This document shows, piece after piece, positions 6,628-14,698 of a DNA stretch of 38,062 nt. Made by a program: the position numbers and the translations under genes. Origin of the DNA: Bacteroidota bacterium (GTDB taxonomy: Bacteria > Bacteroidota > Bacteroidia > UKL13-3). Within the stretch, counting starts at the first letter, position 1; the number at the start of each line of letters is the position of its first letter. Under the pieces are notes generated by a model. It saw only the letters and a list, made by a program, of their open reading frames with translations. It was not told the DNA's origin and searched no databases. The stretch lies in assembly GCA_947449515.1 (NCBI GenBank), contig CANFSD010000001.1, positions 1 to 38,062 of the forward strand, read 5' to 3'.

Positions 6628-8418
6628 CTATTTTAATTTAATTTCTTCTTGGATTTGCTTGTTGTAAATATCACTATATGAGCCGTTTAATTGCATAAGC
6701 GCTTGATGCGTGCCAAACTCTAAAATTTTGCCAGCTTCCAACACCAAAATTTGGTCGGCATCTTTAACCGAAGAAACGCGGTGGCTAACAATAATGAGGG
6801 TTTTATCACGCTTTATTTTTGAAAGGTTATTCAATATTTCAGATTCCGTTTTGGTATCTAAAGCGCTTAAACAATCATCCAATAATAAAACCTCGGGGTC
6901 TTTAATGAAGGCTCGTGCAATAGCAACCCTTTGTTTTTGACCGCCAGATAAACTGATACCGCGTTCCCCAACTTTGGTTTCAAATTTCTGAGGGAATTCC
7001 ATGATATTTTCATACAAGGCAGCCATTTTTGCTGCGTCTTCGGCCTTTTGTTTCTTATTTGGCGAATTTTCTTTTAAACCAAAAGAGATATTATTGGAAA
7101 GGGTATCACTGAATAAAAATACATCTTGTGGGACGTACCCAATTTGTTCCTTCCAACTCACCAGGGAACAATTTTTCAGGTTCTGCTCATCAATAAAAAT
7201 ATCACCTTCATTTGGGTCGAACAAGCGCAATAGCAATTGTATCAGGGTAGTTTTTCCAGATCCAGTGCTACCTAAAATAGCAAAGGTGCTTCCTTTGGGA
7301 ATTTCAAAGTTTAATTGATCCAAGGCAGGAATGGTCTTGCCTGGGTAGGTATAACTAACATTCTTAAATTGAATGCTATTTTGAAAGGTGGTCCTACCTG
7401 TAGTTGGAATATCCATCAATGGTTTGGTACTTAAAAACTCGTTAATTCTTGCTTGGGAGGCTGCGGCCCTCTGAATTAAACTGCTGGTATAACCCAAACT
7501 GGTTACTGGCCATACCAATAGATTTACATAAATTACAAATTCGGCAATATTGCCCAGAGTTGCATTGCCATTAATAACCTCAAGGCCCCCAATATAGATG
7601 GTTATCAAAGAGCTGAGTCCAGTTAAGAAGAGCATTAGTGGGAAGAAATAGGCTTCTACTTTTGCCAAGCGCATTTGTTTTTCTCTGTAAATATTGGTTT
7701 CCTTTTCAAAGCTTTGTTGGTTGGCTTTTTCTGCCGCAAAGGCTTTAATTACCCGAATACCAGAAAAAGCCTCCTGCACAAAGGATGTAAGGGAAGATAA
7801 TTGCTTTTGAATGGCATCACTGCGTTTATTTATTTGATTATTAACCCTATATATGGTAAACGACAATATTGGCAAAGGCAATATTACCAATAATGCCAAA
7901 TGGGCGTTAACACTAAACATTACAGTTAACACCAAAACAATAGTTAACACCAAATTAATGGCATACATAATGGCAGGTCCAACATACATTCTTACCCTGC
8001 TCACATCCTCGCTAATTCGAGCCATTAGGTCTCCAATTCTATTGTTTCTATAAAATCCTTGGTCTAAATCCTGGTAATGCTTAAAGATTTCATTTTTTAA
8101 ATCGTATTCAATGTGCCTACTCATTACTATTAAGGTTTGGCGCATGAGGTACATAAAAATGCCTCGAACCAAGGCAAAGGCTATCAGTAAAAGAAAAAAC
8201 TTTAGAACCTCTGCACCAAGGGTTTCTGTGAGCATTTCTCTGTTAATTCCTTTGCTTTGAGGGTATTGCGATAAAATATCCTTGATCAAATCAATAGCTT
8301 TCCTAACCATTTGGGCCGGAAAAATGGCAAATAGGTTCGAAGCGGCCACAAAAAGGAAGCCGAGCAATAGCCTTAATTTGTATTTAAGGAAGTATTTTCT
8401 GAGGTATCGAAGTGCTTT
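6628..8418 (-). CDS. ABC exporter, fused permease and ATPase (MsbA-like)
   Basis: This is a half-transporter of about 596 residues, typical of MsbA/LmrA-type lipid or drug exporters. The N-terminal half contains six predicted transmembrane helices (about 15-310). The C-terminal nucleotide-binding domain has Walker A (LGSTGSGKTTLI), Q-loop (YVPQDVFLFS), signature (ISLSGGQKQRVAIARA), Walker B (EVLLLDDCLSALD) and the switch histidine (IIVSHRVSSV). The open frame reaches 8451 but has no ATG. I chose the TTG at 8418 because it gives the family-like start KALRYLRKYFLKYK; another TTG lies at 8451. It diverges from the leucine dehydrogenase gene. Substrate cannot be told; lipid A core flipping (MsbA) is one option. 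Confidence 0.85.
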   Translation of the reverse strand, partial: KALRYLRKYFLKYKLRLLLGFLFVAASNLFAIFPAQMVRKAIDLIKDILSQYPQSKGINREMLTETLGAEVLKFFLLLIAFALVRGIFMYLMRQTLIVMSRHIEYDLKNEIFKHYQDLDQGFYRNNRIGDLMARISEDVSRVRMYVGPAIMYAINLVLTIVLVLTVMFSVNAHLALLVILPLPILSFTIYRVNNQINKRSDAIQKQLSSLTSFVQEAFSGIRVIKAFAAEKANQQSFEKETNIYREKQMRLAKVEAYFFPLMLFLTGLSSLITIYIGGLEVINGNATLGNIAEFVIYVNLLVWPVTSLGYTSSLIQRAAASQARINEFLSTKPLMDIPTTGRTTFQNSIQFKNVSYTYPGKTIPALDQLNFEIPKGSTFAILGSTGSGKTTLIQLLLRLFDPNEGDIFIDEQNLKNCSLVSWKEQIGYVPQDVFLFSDTLSNNISFGLKENSPNKKQKAEDAAKMAALYENIMEFPQKFETKVGERGISLSGGQKQRVAIARAFIKDPEVLLLDDCLSALDTKTESEILNNLSKIKRDKTLIIVSHRVSSVKDADQILVLEAGKILEFGTHQALMQLNGSYSDIYNKQIQEEIKLK

Positions 8419-8475
8419 CAACCCTACAAAATAAAGGAAAAATAAGGACAAAAAGGGGCTTGGGTAAATTTGGAC

Positions 8476-8504
8476 TTGAAAAACGAAAAATAAGTATACT
8501 TTTG
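8476..8504 (+). promoter_or_regulatory. Promoter of the leucine dehydrogenase gene
   Basis: TTG (8476-8478), an 18-bp spacer and TACTTTTG (8497-8504) together match the Bacteroidota promoter TTG-N17-23-TAnnTTTG exactly. The ATG at 8539 lies 34 bp after the -7 box, giving a leader of roughly 28 nt. Confidence 0.75.
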
Positions 8505-8538
8505 CGCCACTAAAAACTCAAAATTTAATCCATTAAGT

Positions 8539-9612
8539 ATGGCTGAACTAGAAATTTTCTCACAACTCGCTACATACGATCACGAACAAATTGTATTTTG
8601 TAACGACAACGCAACTGGACTTAAAGCAATTATTGCTATTCACAATACGGTATTAGGCCCAGGTTTGGGAGGTACACGTGTTTGGAATTACCAAAACGAG
8701 GCAGAGGCTATTAACGACGTAATGCGTTTATCTCGCGGTATGACATATAAGGCAGCTATCTCTGGGTTAAATTTAGGTGGCGCAAAGGCTGTAATTATTG
8801 GCGATGCTTCTAAAATTAAAACAGAAGCCTTGATGCGTAAATTTGGAAGATTTGTAGAAAACTTAAACGGTAAATATATTACTGCCGAGGATGTTAACAC
8901 TACTACCAAAGATATGGAATATGTGAACATGGAAACAGACCATGTGGTTGGTTTACCTGAAAGCATGGGTGGAGGAGGAGATCCTAGTCCAGTAACAGCT
9001 TATGGTGTATACATGGGTATGAAAGCAAGTGCAAAACACGTATTTGGTAACGATAGCCTTAGTGGTAAAAAAATTGCTGTTCAAGGAATTGGTAAAGTTG
9101 GTGGTCACTTATTAGACTATTTACATAAAGAAGGTGCTAAGCTTTATATCAGTGATATCAATGCAAATGTATTGAGCCATTATGCCTCAACTATGGGAGC
9201 AACTGTAGTAACTGGCGATGATATTTATAGTTTAGATATGGATGTATTTGCTCCTTGTGCAATGGGTGCCATTTTAAATACTGAAAACATTGCTAAATTG
9301 AAATGTTCAATTATTGCAGGTGCAGCAAATAACCAATTGGCAGATGAAACTGTTCATGGTCCTGCTTTAATGGAAAGAGGTATTACTTATGCCCCAGATT
9401 TCTTGATCAATGCAGGTGGTTTAATTAATGTTTACCAAGAACATATTGGTTACAATAAAGAAACAGCCATTAGAAAAGCGGAGCACATTTTTGATGTTAC
9501 TGCCGAAATTTTAAATATTTCTGCAACTGAAAAAATATACACGCAAAAAGCAGCCATGAATTTAGCTGAAAAACGCATCAATGATGTGTTGAAATTGCAG
9601 TCTACTTACTAA
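8539..9612 (+). CDS. Leu/Val (Glu/Leu/Phe/Val family) dehydrogenase
   Basis: The 357-residue protein belongs to the amino-acid dehydrogenases that interconvert branched-chain amino acids and 2-oxo acids with NAD. The length and GPGLGGTRVW near residue 40 point to the leucine dehydrogenase subgroup rather than the longer glutamate dehydrogenases. Catalytic lysines are placed at MTYKAA (Lys71) and GLNLGGAKAVI (Lys83; the family usually has GGGK, here GGAK), with Asp118 in TAEDVNTTT. The Rossmann NAD loop is VQGIGKVGGHLLDYL (about 180-194). It has a strong own promoter and codon use typical of well-expressed genes. nusB follows after 94 bp. Leucine versus valine preference is not resolved. Confidence 0.88.
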   Translation: MAELEIFSQLATYDHEQIVFCNDNATGLKAIIAIHNTVLGPGLGGTRVWNYQNEAEAINDVMRLSRGMTYKAAISGLNLGGAKAVIIGDASKIKTEALMRKFGRFVENLNGKYITAEDVNTTTKDMEYVNMETDHVVGLPESMGGGGDPSPVTAYGVYMGMKASAKHVFGNDSLSGKKIAVQGIGKVGGHLLDYLHKEGAKLYISDINANVLSHYASTMGATVVTGDDIYSLDMDVFAPCAMGAILNTENIAKLKCSIIAGAANNQLADETVHGPALMERGITYAPDFLINAGGLINVYQEHIGYNKETAIRKAEHIFDVTAEILNISATEKIYTQKAAMNLAEKRINDVLKLQSTY

Positions 9613-9706
9613 TTATTATTATTCCCATCGCGCAAGCGGTAAACGTTCTTTTCATAGTGCCTTTTTTATGTAATTCGTTTGCTGCTTGCATTGATATTTT
9701 TTAACT

Positions 9707-10648
9707 ATGTTGAACAGAAGATTTTTACGCGTTAAGGCATTTCAAGCTTTATATAGCTATTCCCGCGAGGAGGGAGCCAACGCTGCCGTTTGTCGCAAAC
9801 AGCTATTAAATGGTTTAGACAAAACCTATGAATTGTATCTGTTCTTATTGTCTTTTGGTGTTGAGTTTAAAGCTTTTTTGAACCAAGAATTAGAAACCGA
9901 AAAGGCAAAATACATTCCCTCTTCCGAACAAATTTCATTGATCCAACGCCTAATAAATAATCAGGCTGTTGCCGTAATTGAAAATAATTCAGCTTTTAAT
10001 AAAGGTCTCAAAGATTATAAAGTCTTATGGAATAACCACAGCGATTTATTTCGTCAGGTTTGGATCGAACTTAAAGGTCATGATTTGTTAAAAAGCTATT
10101 TGCTCAATGAAACACCCAGTTTGATTGATGACAAGAACTTCTTAGCTGGAATGCTTGAATGGCTTACTGCAGATTTTGAATTGTTTGAATCTTTTATTGA
10201 AGATCGTTTTGTTAATTGGGAAGACGACCAAGTTTTGGTGCTTACCACTTTGCAAAAAACTTTGCAAATGCTAAAACCAAATTCTGTTAACATACTGCCA
10301 GAAAAGCACAAAGATGAAGAGGAAGACCTCAAATTTGTGAAGCAGTTATTTGATGAATGCGTGCAAAATGACCAGGAATTAACCCTACTTATTTCTGCCA
10401 AAACACAAAATTGGGACCAAGATCGTATAGCTTTGGTAGATATGATTTTGATGAAAATGGCATTGTGTGAAGTTTTGTATTTTCCATACATACCCTTGAA
10501 AGTTAGCATCAATGAATACCTTGAATTGGCCAAGTTATACAGCACGCCAAATAGCCATGGATTTATCAATGGTGTTTTAGATAAGGTGCAAATTGAATTG
10601 AAAAAAGAAAATAAAATTAATAAATTGGGCAGGGGTTTAGTAAACTAA
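9707..10648 (+). CDS. nusB: Transcription antitermination factor NusB (long Bacteroidota form)
   Basis: The 313-residue protein has the NusB start MLNRRFLRVKAFQALYSYS and a conserved all-helical C-terminal domain (about 200-300) with DRIALVDMILMKMALCEVLY, PLKVSINEYLELAKLYSTP and HGFINGVLDKV. Bacteroidota NusB is about twice the E. coli length because of a middle helical insertion, and this one fits. NusB pairs with NusE (S10) on boxA RNA to keep RNA polymerase going through rRNA operons. It leads the run nusB, DUF1573, yajC, coaE, an arrangement often seen in this phylum. Confidence 0.92.
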   Translation: MLNRRFLRVKAFQALYSYSREEGANAAVCRKQLLNGLDKTYELYLFLLSFGVEFKAFLNQELETEKAKYIPSSEQISLIQRLINNQAVAVIENNSAFNKGLKDYKVLWNNHSDLFRQVWIELKGHDLLKSYLLNETPSLIDDKNFLAGMLEWLTADFELFESFIEDRFVNWEDDQVLVLTTLQKTLQMLKPNSVNILPEKHKDEEEDLKFVKQLFDECVQNDQELTLLISAKTQNWDQDRIALVDMILMKMALCEVLYFPYIPLKVSINEYLELAKLYSTPNSHGFINGVLDKVQIELKKENKINKLGRGLVN

Positions 10649-10672
10649 TTGACATTTAATTTAATTAAGAAC

Positions 10673-11125
10673 ATGAATAAATTTATTATTTCAGCTAGCT
10701 TATTTCTTTTAGTAGCTTGTGGCCACGATCCTAAAAAAGCATCGGGCGATTTGGTAAATAATCCATTAAGTGCAAATGATACGGCCGCAAATTTGGCTGA
10801 AAATGCACCTAGTATGACTTTTGATGAAAACATCCATGATTTTGGTAAATTGGTAGATGGAGAAGTGGTTACCTATAAGTTCAAATTTAAAAATACAGGC
10901 AAATCAGATTTGATTATTAGCAATGCAAGTGCAAGTTGTGGTTGCACCGTTCCTAGCTATCCAAAAGAGCCATTAGCTCCAGGTAGCGAGGCGGCCATTG
11001 ATGTGCAGTTTAACAGCAGCGGTAAATCTGGTGTAGTAGAAAAAAATATAACCATTACGGCCAATACCATTCCTACCCAAGTATATTTAATTATAAGAGC
11101 AGACGTAAAACCTAAACAAGAATAG
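10673..11125 (+). CDS. DUF1573 lipoprotein
   Basis: The ATG at 10673 gives MNKFIISASLFLLVACGHDP, a clean lipoprotein signal with acylated Cys16, and a 150-residue product. A TTG at 10649 in the same frame only adds an unlikely leader. The mature part (about 50-145) is a single DUF1573 Ig-like domain with HDFGKLVDGEVVTYKFKFKN, NASASCGCTVPSYPKEPLAP and NITITANTIPTQVYL. DUF1573 proteins are abundant in Bacteroidota; their molecular role is not established. It starts 24 bp after nusB and precedes yajC, so it is probably in the same transcript. Residues 20-45 form a low-complexity Asn/Ala linker. Confidence 0.85.
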   Translation: MNKFIISASLFLLVACGHDPKKASGDLVNNPLSANDTAANLAENAPSMTFDENIHDFGKLVDGEVVTYKFKFKNTGKSDLIISNASASCGCTVPSYPKEPLAPGSEAAIDVQFNSSGKSGVVEKNITITANTIPTQVYLIIRADVKPKQE

Positions 11126-11167
11126 AATAGGTATTAAATTGAATTCAAAAAACAAAACAATAAACGA

Positions 11168-11509
11168 ATGATGAACCAAATTTTATTAATGGCGCCGCCA
11201 GCTGCCGGACAAACCGGTGGAAATCCAATTATGCAATTTTTACCATTGATCTTAATTTTTGTGGTATTTTATTTCTTCATGATTTATCCGCAAATCAAAA
11301 AGAATAAAGCGCAAAAGAAATTCCGTGAGAGCATTGGTAAAGGAGATAAAATTATTACCATTGGTGGTGTACACGCAAAAATTATTGATGCTACTGAGCA
11401 TACTTTCCTAATTGAAAGTGAAGGAACCAAATTGCGTATCGATCGCACTGCAGTTTCTATGGAAGCTTCTCAAGCCTTGAACCAACCGGCTAAAGAAGAA
11501 AAGAAATAA
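11168..11509 (+). CDS. yajC: Preprotein translocase subunit YajC
   Basis: The 113-residue protein has a short periplasmic N-terminus rich in Gly/Pro/Ala and one transmembrane helix (about 24-42, FLPLILIFVVFYFFMIYPQ). The conserved cytoplasmic YajC core follows: KKNKAQKKFRESIGKGDKI, TIGGVHAKI and FLIESEGTKLRIDRTAV. YajC is an accessory subunit of the SecDF-YajC complex of the inner membrane. It sits between the DUF1573 lipoprotein and coaE, and a strong hairpin follows its stop codon. Confidence 0.92.
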   Translation: MMNQILLMAPPAAGQTGGNPIMQFLPLILIFVVFYFFMIYPQIKKNKAQKKFRESIGKGDKIITIGGVHAKIIDATEHTFLIESEGTKLRIDRTAVSMEASQALNQPAKEEKK

Positions 11510-11521
11510 TTTAATAATCAT

Positions 11522-11558
11522 TTGAACATTTGCTTTCTTTGAGAAAGCAAATGTTCAA
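11522..11558. terminator. Long perfect hairpin between yajC and coaE
   Basis: A 16-bp perfect stem (11522-11537 with 11543-11558, left arm ttgaacatttgctttc) closes a 5-nt loop, tttga. It lies 12 bp after the yajC stop and ends 2 bp before the coaE ATG. There is no T-tract behind it, only aattatgaaaa, so it may be a weak or Rho-linked terminator, an mRNA-stabilising element or a translational control element for coaE. Confidence 0.7.
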
Positions 11559-11560
11559 TT

Positions 11561-12151
11561 ATGAAAAAAATAGGCATTACAGGAAATATTGGAAGTGGTA
11601 AATCTACCATATCCAACATATTTGCCCTCTTGGGAACCCCTGTTTATGATGCCGATAGCCGTGCTAAAGCGGTAATGGTAGAAGACCAGCAATTGGTTTC
11701 TGCCATAAAAAACACACTTGGTCCCGATGCCTATTTCTCAGATGGTAATTTAAATAGGGCCTATATTTCTTCTAAAGTTTTTCAAAACGATAGTTTATTA
11801 GCTGCCCTCAATGCAATTGTGCATCCTGCTGTTTTTGCAGATTTTGAAAGTTGGTGCGCTCATCAACATGCGCCTTATGTTTTGAAAGAAGCTGCACTCC
11901 TTATTGAAAGTGGCTCCTACAAACAATTAGATCAACTTATAATGGTTAGTGCCAATGAAGACATTCGTTTGGCACGTTGCTTGGCAAGAGACCATTCAAA
12001 AGAAGAGGAAGTAATTGCACGCATGCGCAACCAAATGGCGCAGGAGGAAAAGTTAAAGTTTGCAGATTTTATTATTCAAAACAACGACGATTTATTGATA
12101 CCGCAAGTGATGAAAATTCACCAACAGCTTATTCAATTATCTTCAGTTTAG
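11561..12151 (+). CDS. coaE: Dephospho-CoA kinase
   Basis: The 196-residue protein has the CoaE layout. The P-loop GITGNIGSGKST lies at residues 4-15. DADSRAKAVM (about 30-39) is the dephospho-CoA binding segment. NAIVHPAVF and VLKEAALLIESG (about 105-120) form the lid and core region, and ARMRNQMAQEEKLKFADFII (about 153-172) is the conserved C-terminal helix with D-F-I-I-x-N. It catalyses the last step of coenzyme A synthesis in the cytoplasm. The start codon follows a strong hairpin by 2 nt. Its 3' end overlaps the convergent helicase gene by 23 bp. Confidence 0.95.
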   Translation: MKKIGITGNIGSGKSTISNIFALLGTPVYDADSRAKAVMVEDQQLVSAIKNTLGPDAYFSDGNLNRAYISSKVFQNDSLLAALNAIVHPAVFADFESWCAHQHAPYVLKEAALLIESGSYKQLDQLIMVSANEDIRLARCLARDHSKEEEVIARMRNQMAQEEKLKFADFIIQNNDDLLIPQVMKIHQQLIQLSSV

Positions 12152-14411
12152 CAAACTTTAGAACCAATACCTTTTTTCCAGAAGTATCAAAGTCGATATT
12201 GGCTTTGCGGTTGTCGCCGTTTCCTTCCATTCCAGTAACAATACCTTTTCCAAATCTTTGGTGTTCCACTTTGTTACCTGCAACCAAATTGCTGGTATCA
12301 TCTGGTTCAAAATTAGGGTCCAATGGAGGAGCAACAGCAGCTGTTCTAGGTTGTGGTCTATTAATGGTTAATGCTTTTTTAGGCAAGCCACTCATGGTGC
12401 CACTGCCTTTTGAACCACCATCACGACCTTCGCTGTATTGCCCTTTGGCACTAAACATGTTTTCAAAATGAAGGTATTGTGGGTCTAGTTCGGATAAAAA
12501 CCTGCTTGGTTCGGAATTAACAATACTTCCAAATTTAAACCTACTTGTTGCAAAACTAATGGTTAGTTTTTTCATGGCACGGGTAATTGCCACATAAAAC
12601 AAACGACGCTCTTCTTCTAATTCTTGTCTGCTATTTAAGGATAATTGGCTAGGGAAAAGATTTTCTTCTAAGCCAACTACATGTACATATTTATATTCCA
12701 AACCCTTTGCAGAGTGTATGGTCATTAAACTAACATGGTCCTGATCTTGGTCCTTGTCTTTATCGTCATTGGTTAACAAAGCAACGTCAGCCATAAAATC
12801 TGCCAATGTTCTTGATTTTAAAACGCCATCATCATCTGCGGCTTCCTCTATACTAAATTCTTTGATACCATTTAACAATGCCTCAGTATTTTCATAACGA
12901 GCAATGCCCTCAACGGTTTTATCTTCATATAAGGATTTTAATACACCACTTTCTTTGGCAATATGCATAGCCACATCATACGCGTTGCGGTCGAGCATAA
13001 TTTGAAAGCTCTTAATTTTGGTTACAAAGTCTTCAACGGCTGTCATGTTTTTAAAGCCAATTTGATTCACTTGTTCCATTACTTGCCAGAGACTTACTTT
13101 ATGCTGGTCGGCCACCAATGCCAATTTCTCTAAAGTAGTTTTACCAATACCTCGGGTAGGGTAATTGATTACTCTTTTTAACGCCTCTTCATCTCTTGGA
13201 TTTAAAACCAAGCGATAGTAACCTAATAAGTCTTTTACCTCTTTTCTTTGGTAAAACGAAAGGCCTCCATAAATTTTATAGGGGATGTTGAGCTTGCGCA
13301 AAGCCTCTTCCATCGACCTACTTTGGGCGTTGGTTCGGTACAAAATAGCAAAATCTTTGTTGTTGGCTTGGCTATTCATTTTGTCTTGAAAAATAGCAGA
13401 AGCCACCATTTTGCCTTCTTCGTTATCTGTTAAAGCCCTTAAAACGCGAATGCGCTCGCCTGCTTCATTATCTGTCCAAACCTTTTTCTTAATTTGGTCT
13501 TTGTTCTTTTCAATGATACTACTGGCAGCATTTACAATTACTTGTGTGCTTCTGTAATTTTGCTCAAGTTTAAAGGTTTTTACGTCTGGAAAATCTTTTT
13601 GAAAGCCTAATATGTTTCTAATATTTGCACCGCGAAATGCATAAATACTTTGGGCATCATCTCCAACCACGGCAATATTTTCATTTACCATGGAAAGTTT
13701 TTTGATAATCATGTATTGCGCATGATTGGTATCCTGAAACTCATCTACCATTATATACCGAAACATGTGTTGGTATTTGTTCAAGACATCAATATGGTTG
13801 GCAAAAAGTTTGTGTGTATTTACCAATAAATCGTCGAAATCCATAGCCCCAGCTCTAAAGCAACGGTCTTGGTATGCTTTAAATAGAAATCCAAATTTTG
13901 GACGACCGCTGCTGCTGTCATTTTCTGAAAACTCTGAATTGCCAAGGTATTCATCTGCAGAAATCAAAGCGTTTTTAGCCGAAGAAATGCGGCTCAACAT
14001 ATTGGATGGCTTGTACAATTTATCGTCGAGTTTCATTTCACCAAGAATGGTTTTTATTAAACTCTTGCTGTCATCACTGTCGTAAATAGTAAAATTTCTT
14101 GGATAGCCTATGCGTTCACTTTCACTTCTAAGAATTCTGGAGAAAATACTATGGAATGTTCCCATCCAAAGGTTTCTACTTTCTGAACCAACTGCTTCAT
14201 AAATACGGTGACGCATTTCTTTTGCAGCTTTATTGGTAAAAGTGAGTGATAAAATTTGAAACGGATCAACCCCATTTCTGAGCATATGCACAATACGGTA
14301 GGTAAGAACCCGGGTTTTACCTGAACCTGCACCAGCAATAATCATAACTGGCCCGTCTATTTGCTCAACAGCGGCTCTTTGCGAAGGGTTTAATGTCTCT
14401 AAATAATCCAC
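12129..14411 (-). CDS. UvrD/PcrA-type ATP-dependent DNA helicase
   Basis: The 760-residue superfamily 1A helicase carries Q-motif LNPSQRAAVE, motif I IIAGAGSGKTRVL, motif Ia LTFTNKAAKEM, motif II VDEFQDTNHAQY, motif III VGDDAQSIYAFRGA, motif IV EQNYRST, motif V LMTIHSAKGLEY and motif VI RRLFYVAITRAM. The C-terminal 50 residues (VAGNKVEHQRFGKGIV) form the Tudor-like domain by which PcrA/UvrD binds RNA polymerase. Expected roles are nucleotide excision repair, recombination control and transcription-coupled repair. It converges on coaE with a 23-bp overlap of coding ends. Choosing between the names uvrD and pcrA is not possible from sequence alone. Confidence 0.93.
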   Translation of the reverse strand: MDYLETLNPSQRAAVEQIDGPVMIIAGAGSGKTRVLTYRIVHMLRNGVDPFQILSLTFTNKAAKEMRHRIYEAVGSESRNLWMGTFHSIFSRILRSESERIGYPRNFTIYDSDDSKSLIKTILGEMKLDDKLYKPSNMLSRISSAKNALISADEYLGNSEFSENDSSSGRPKFGFLFKAYQDRCFRAGAMDFDDLLVNTHKLFANHIDVLNKYQHMFRYIMVDEFQDTNHAQYMIIKKLSMVNENIAVVGDDAQSIYAFRGANIRNILGFQKDFPDVKTFKLEQNYRSTQVIVNAASSIIEKNKDQIKKKVWTDNEAGERIRVLRALTDNEEGKMVASAIFQDKMNSQANNKDFAILYRTNAQSRSMEEALRKLNIPYKIYGGLSFYQRKEVKDLLGYYRLVLNPRDEEALKRVINYPTRGIGKTTLEKLALVADQHKVSLWQVMEQVNQIGFKNMTAVEDFVTKIKSFQIMLDRNAYDVAMHIAKESGVLKSLYEDKTVEGIARYENTEALLNGIKEFSIEEAADDDGVLKSRTLADFMADVALLTNDDKDKDQDQDHVSLMTIHSAKGLEYKYVHVVGLEENLFPSQLSLNSRQELEEERRLFYVAITRAMKKLTISFATSRFKFGSIVNSEPSRFLSELDPQYLHFENMFSAKGQYSEGRDGGSKGSGTMSGLPKKALTINRPQPRTAAVAPPLDPNFEPDDTSNLVAGNKVEHQRFGKGIVTGMEGNGDNRKANIDFDTSGKKVLVLKFAKLKIIE

Positions 14412-14429
14412 CTTACGAATGTAAGTTGA

Positions 14430-14459
14430 AAAATGTAGAGCGCCGTTTTAAGATTTCAA
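14430..14459 (-). promoter_or_regulatory. Possible promoter of the helicase gene
   Basis: On the minus strand TTG (14459-14457), a 19-bp spacer and TACATTTT (14437-14430) give a one-mismatch version of the Bacteroidota promoter. The ATG at 14411 lies 18 bp downstream. The rest of the 287-bp gap between the two divergent genes (14412-14698) holds only the dipeptidase promoter and a 22-codon open frame near 14564 that I do not believe. Confidence 0.4.
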
Positions 14460-14647
14460 CAAATAGGTTTTTTTAATCACCTGTAGATGAAGGAAAAAGT
14501 TTCTTCTTGTTGATAGTTCAATATTTTTTTACCTACAATTTTACCTCCAATAAAAATTTTACAATGATTGCTGCAGTCCAAAATTTGGCTGAAAATCGTA
14601 TTCAGAAATTGCTTCAAAAAAAATATTGGTAAAACTTCCTAAACTGC

Positions 14648-14677
14648 TTGTAGGTTGAGGATAAAATAATAATTTTG
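14648..14677 (+). promoter_or_regulatory. Promoter of the M20 dipeptidase gene
   Basis: TTG (14648-14650), 19 bp and TAATTTTG (14670-14677) are an exact TTG-N19-TAnnTTTG promoter. Transcription would begin around 14684, which supports the ATG at 14699 over the upstream in-frame TTG at 14675. Confidence 0.75.
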
Positions 14678-14698
14678 GTTCAGATAAAATTACCCAAA

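Noticed and set aside
9613..9706. Possible nusB promoter in the gap after the dehydrogenase gene
   Set aside because: The best candidate, TATTTTTT near 9694, is one base off consensus and has no TTG at a suitable distance, so I did not annotate it.
10096..10569. 157-codon minus-strand open frame inside nusB
   Set aside because: Its translation is Ser/Cys/Lys-rich with no family resemblance and it is fully contained in a clear nusB gene; it is a shadow frame.
11977..12471. 164-codon plus-strand open frame spanning the coaE and helicase ends
   Set aside because: It is antisense to the helicase C-terminus and out of frame with coaE, both of which are firmly identified; the translation shows no domain.
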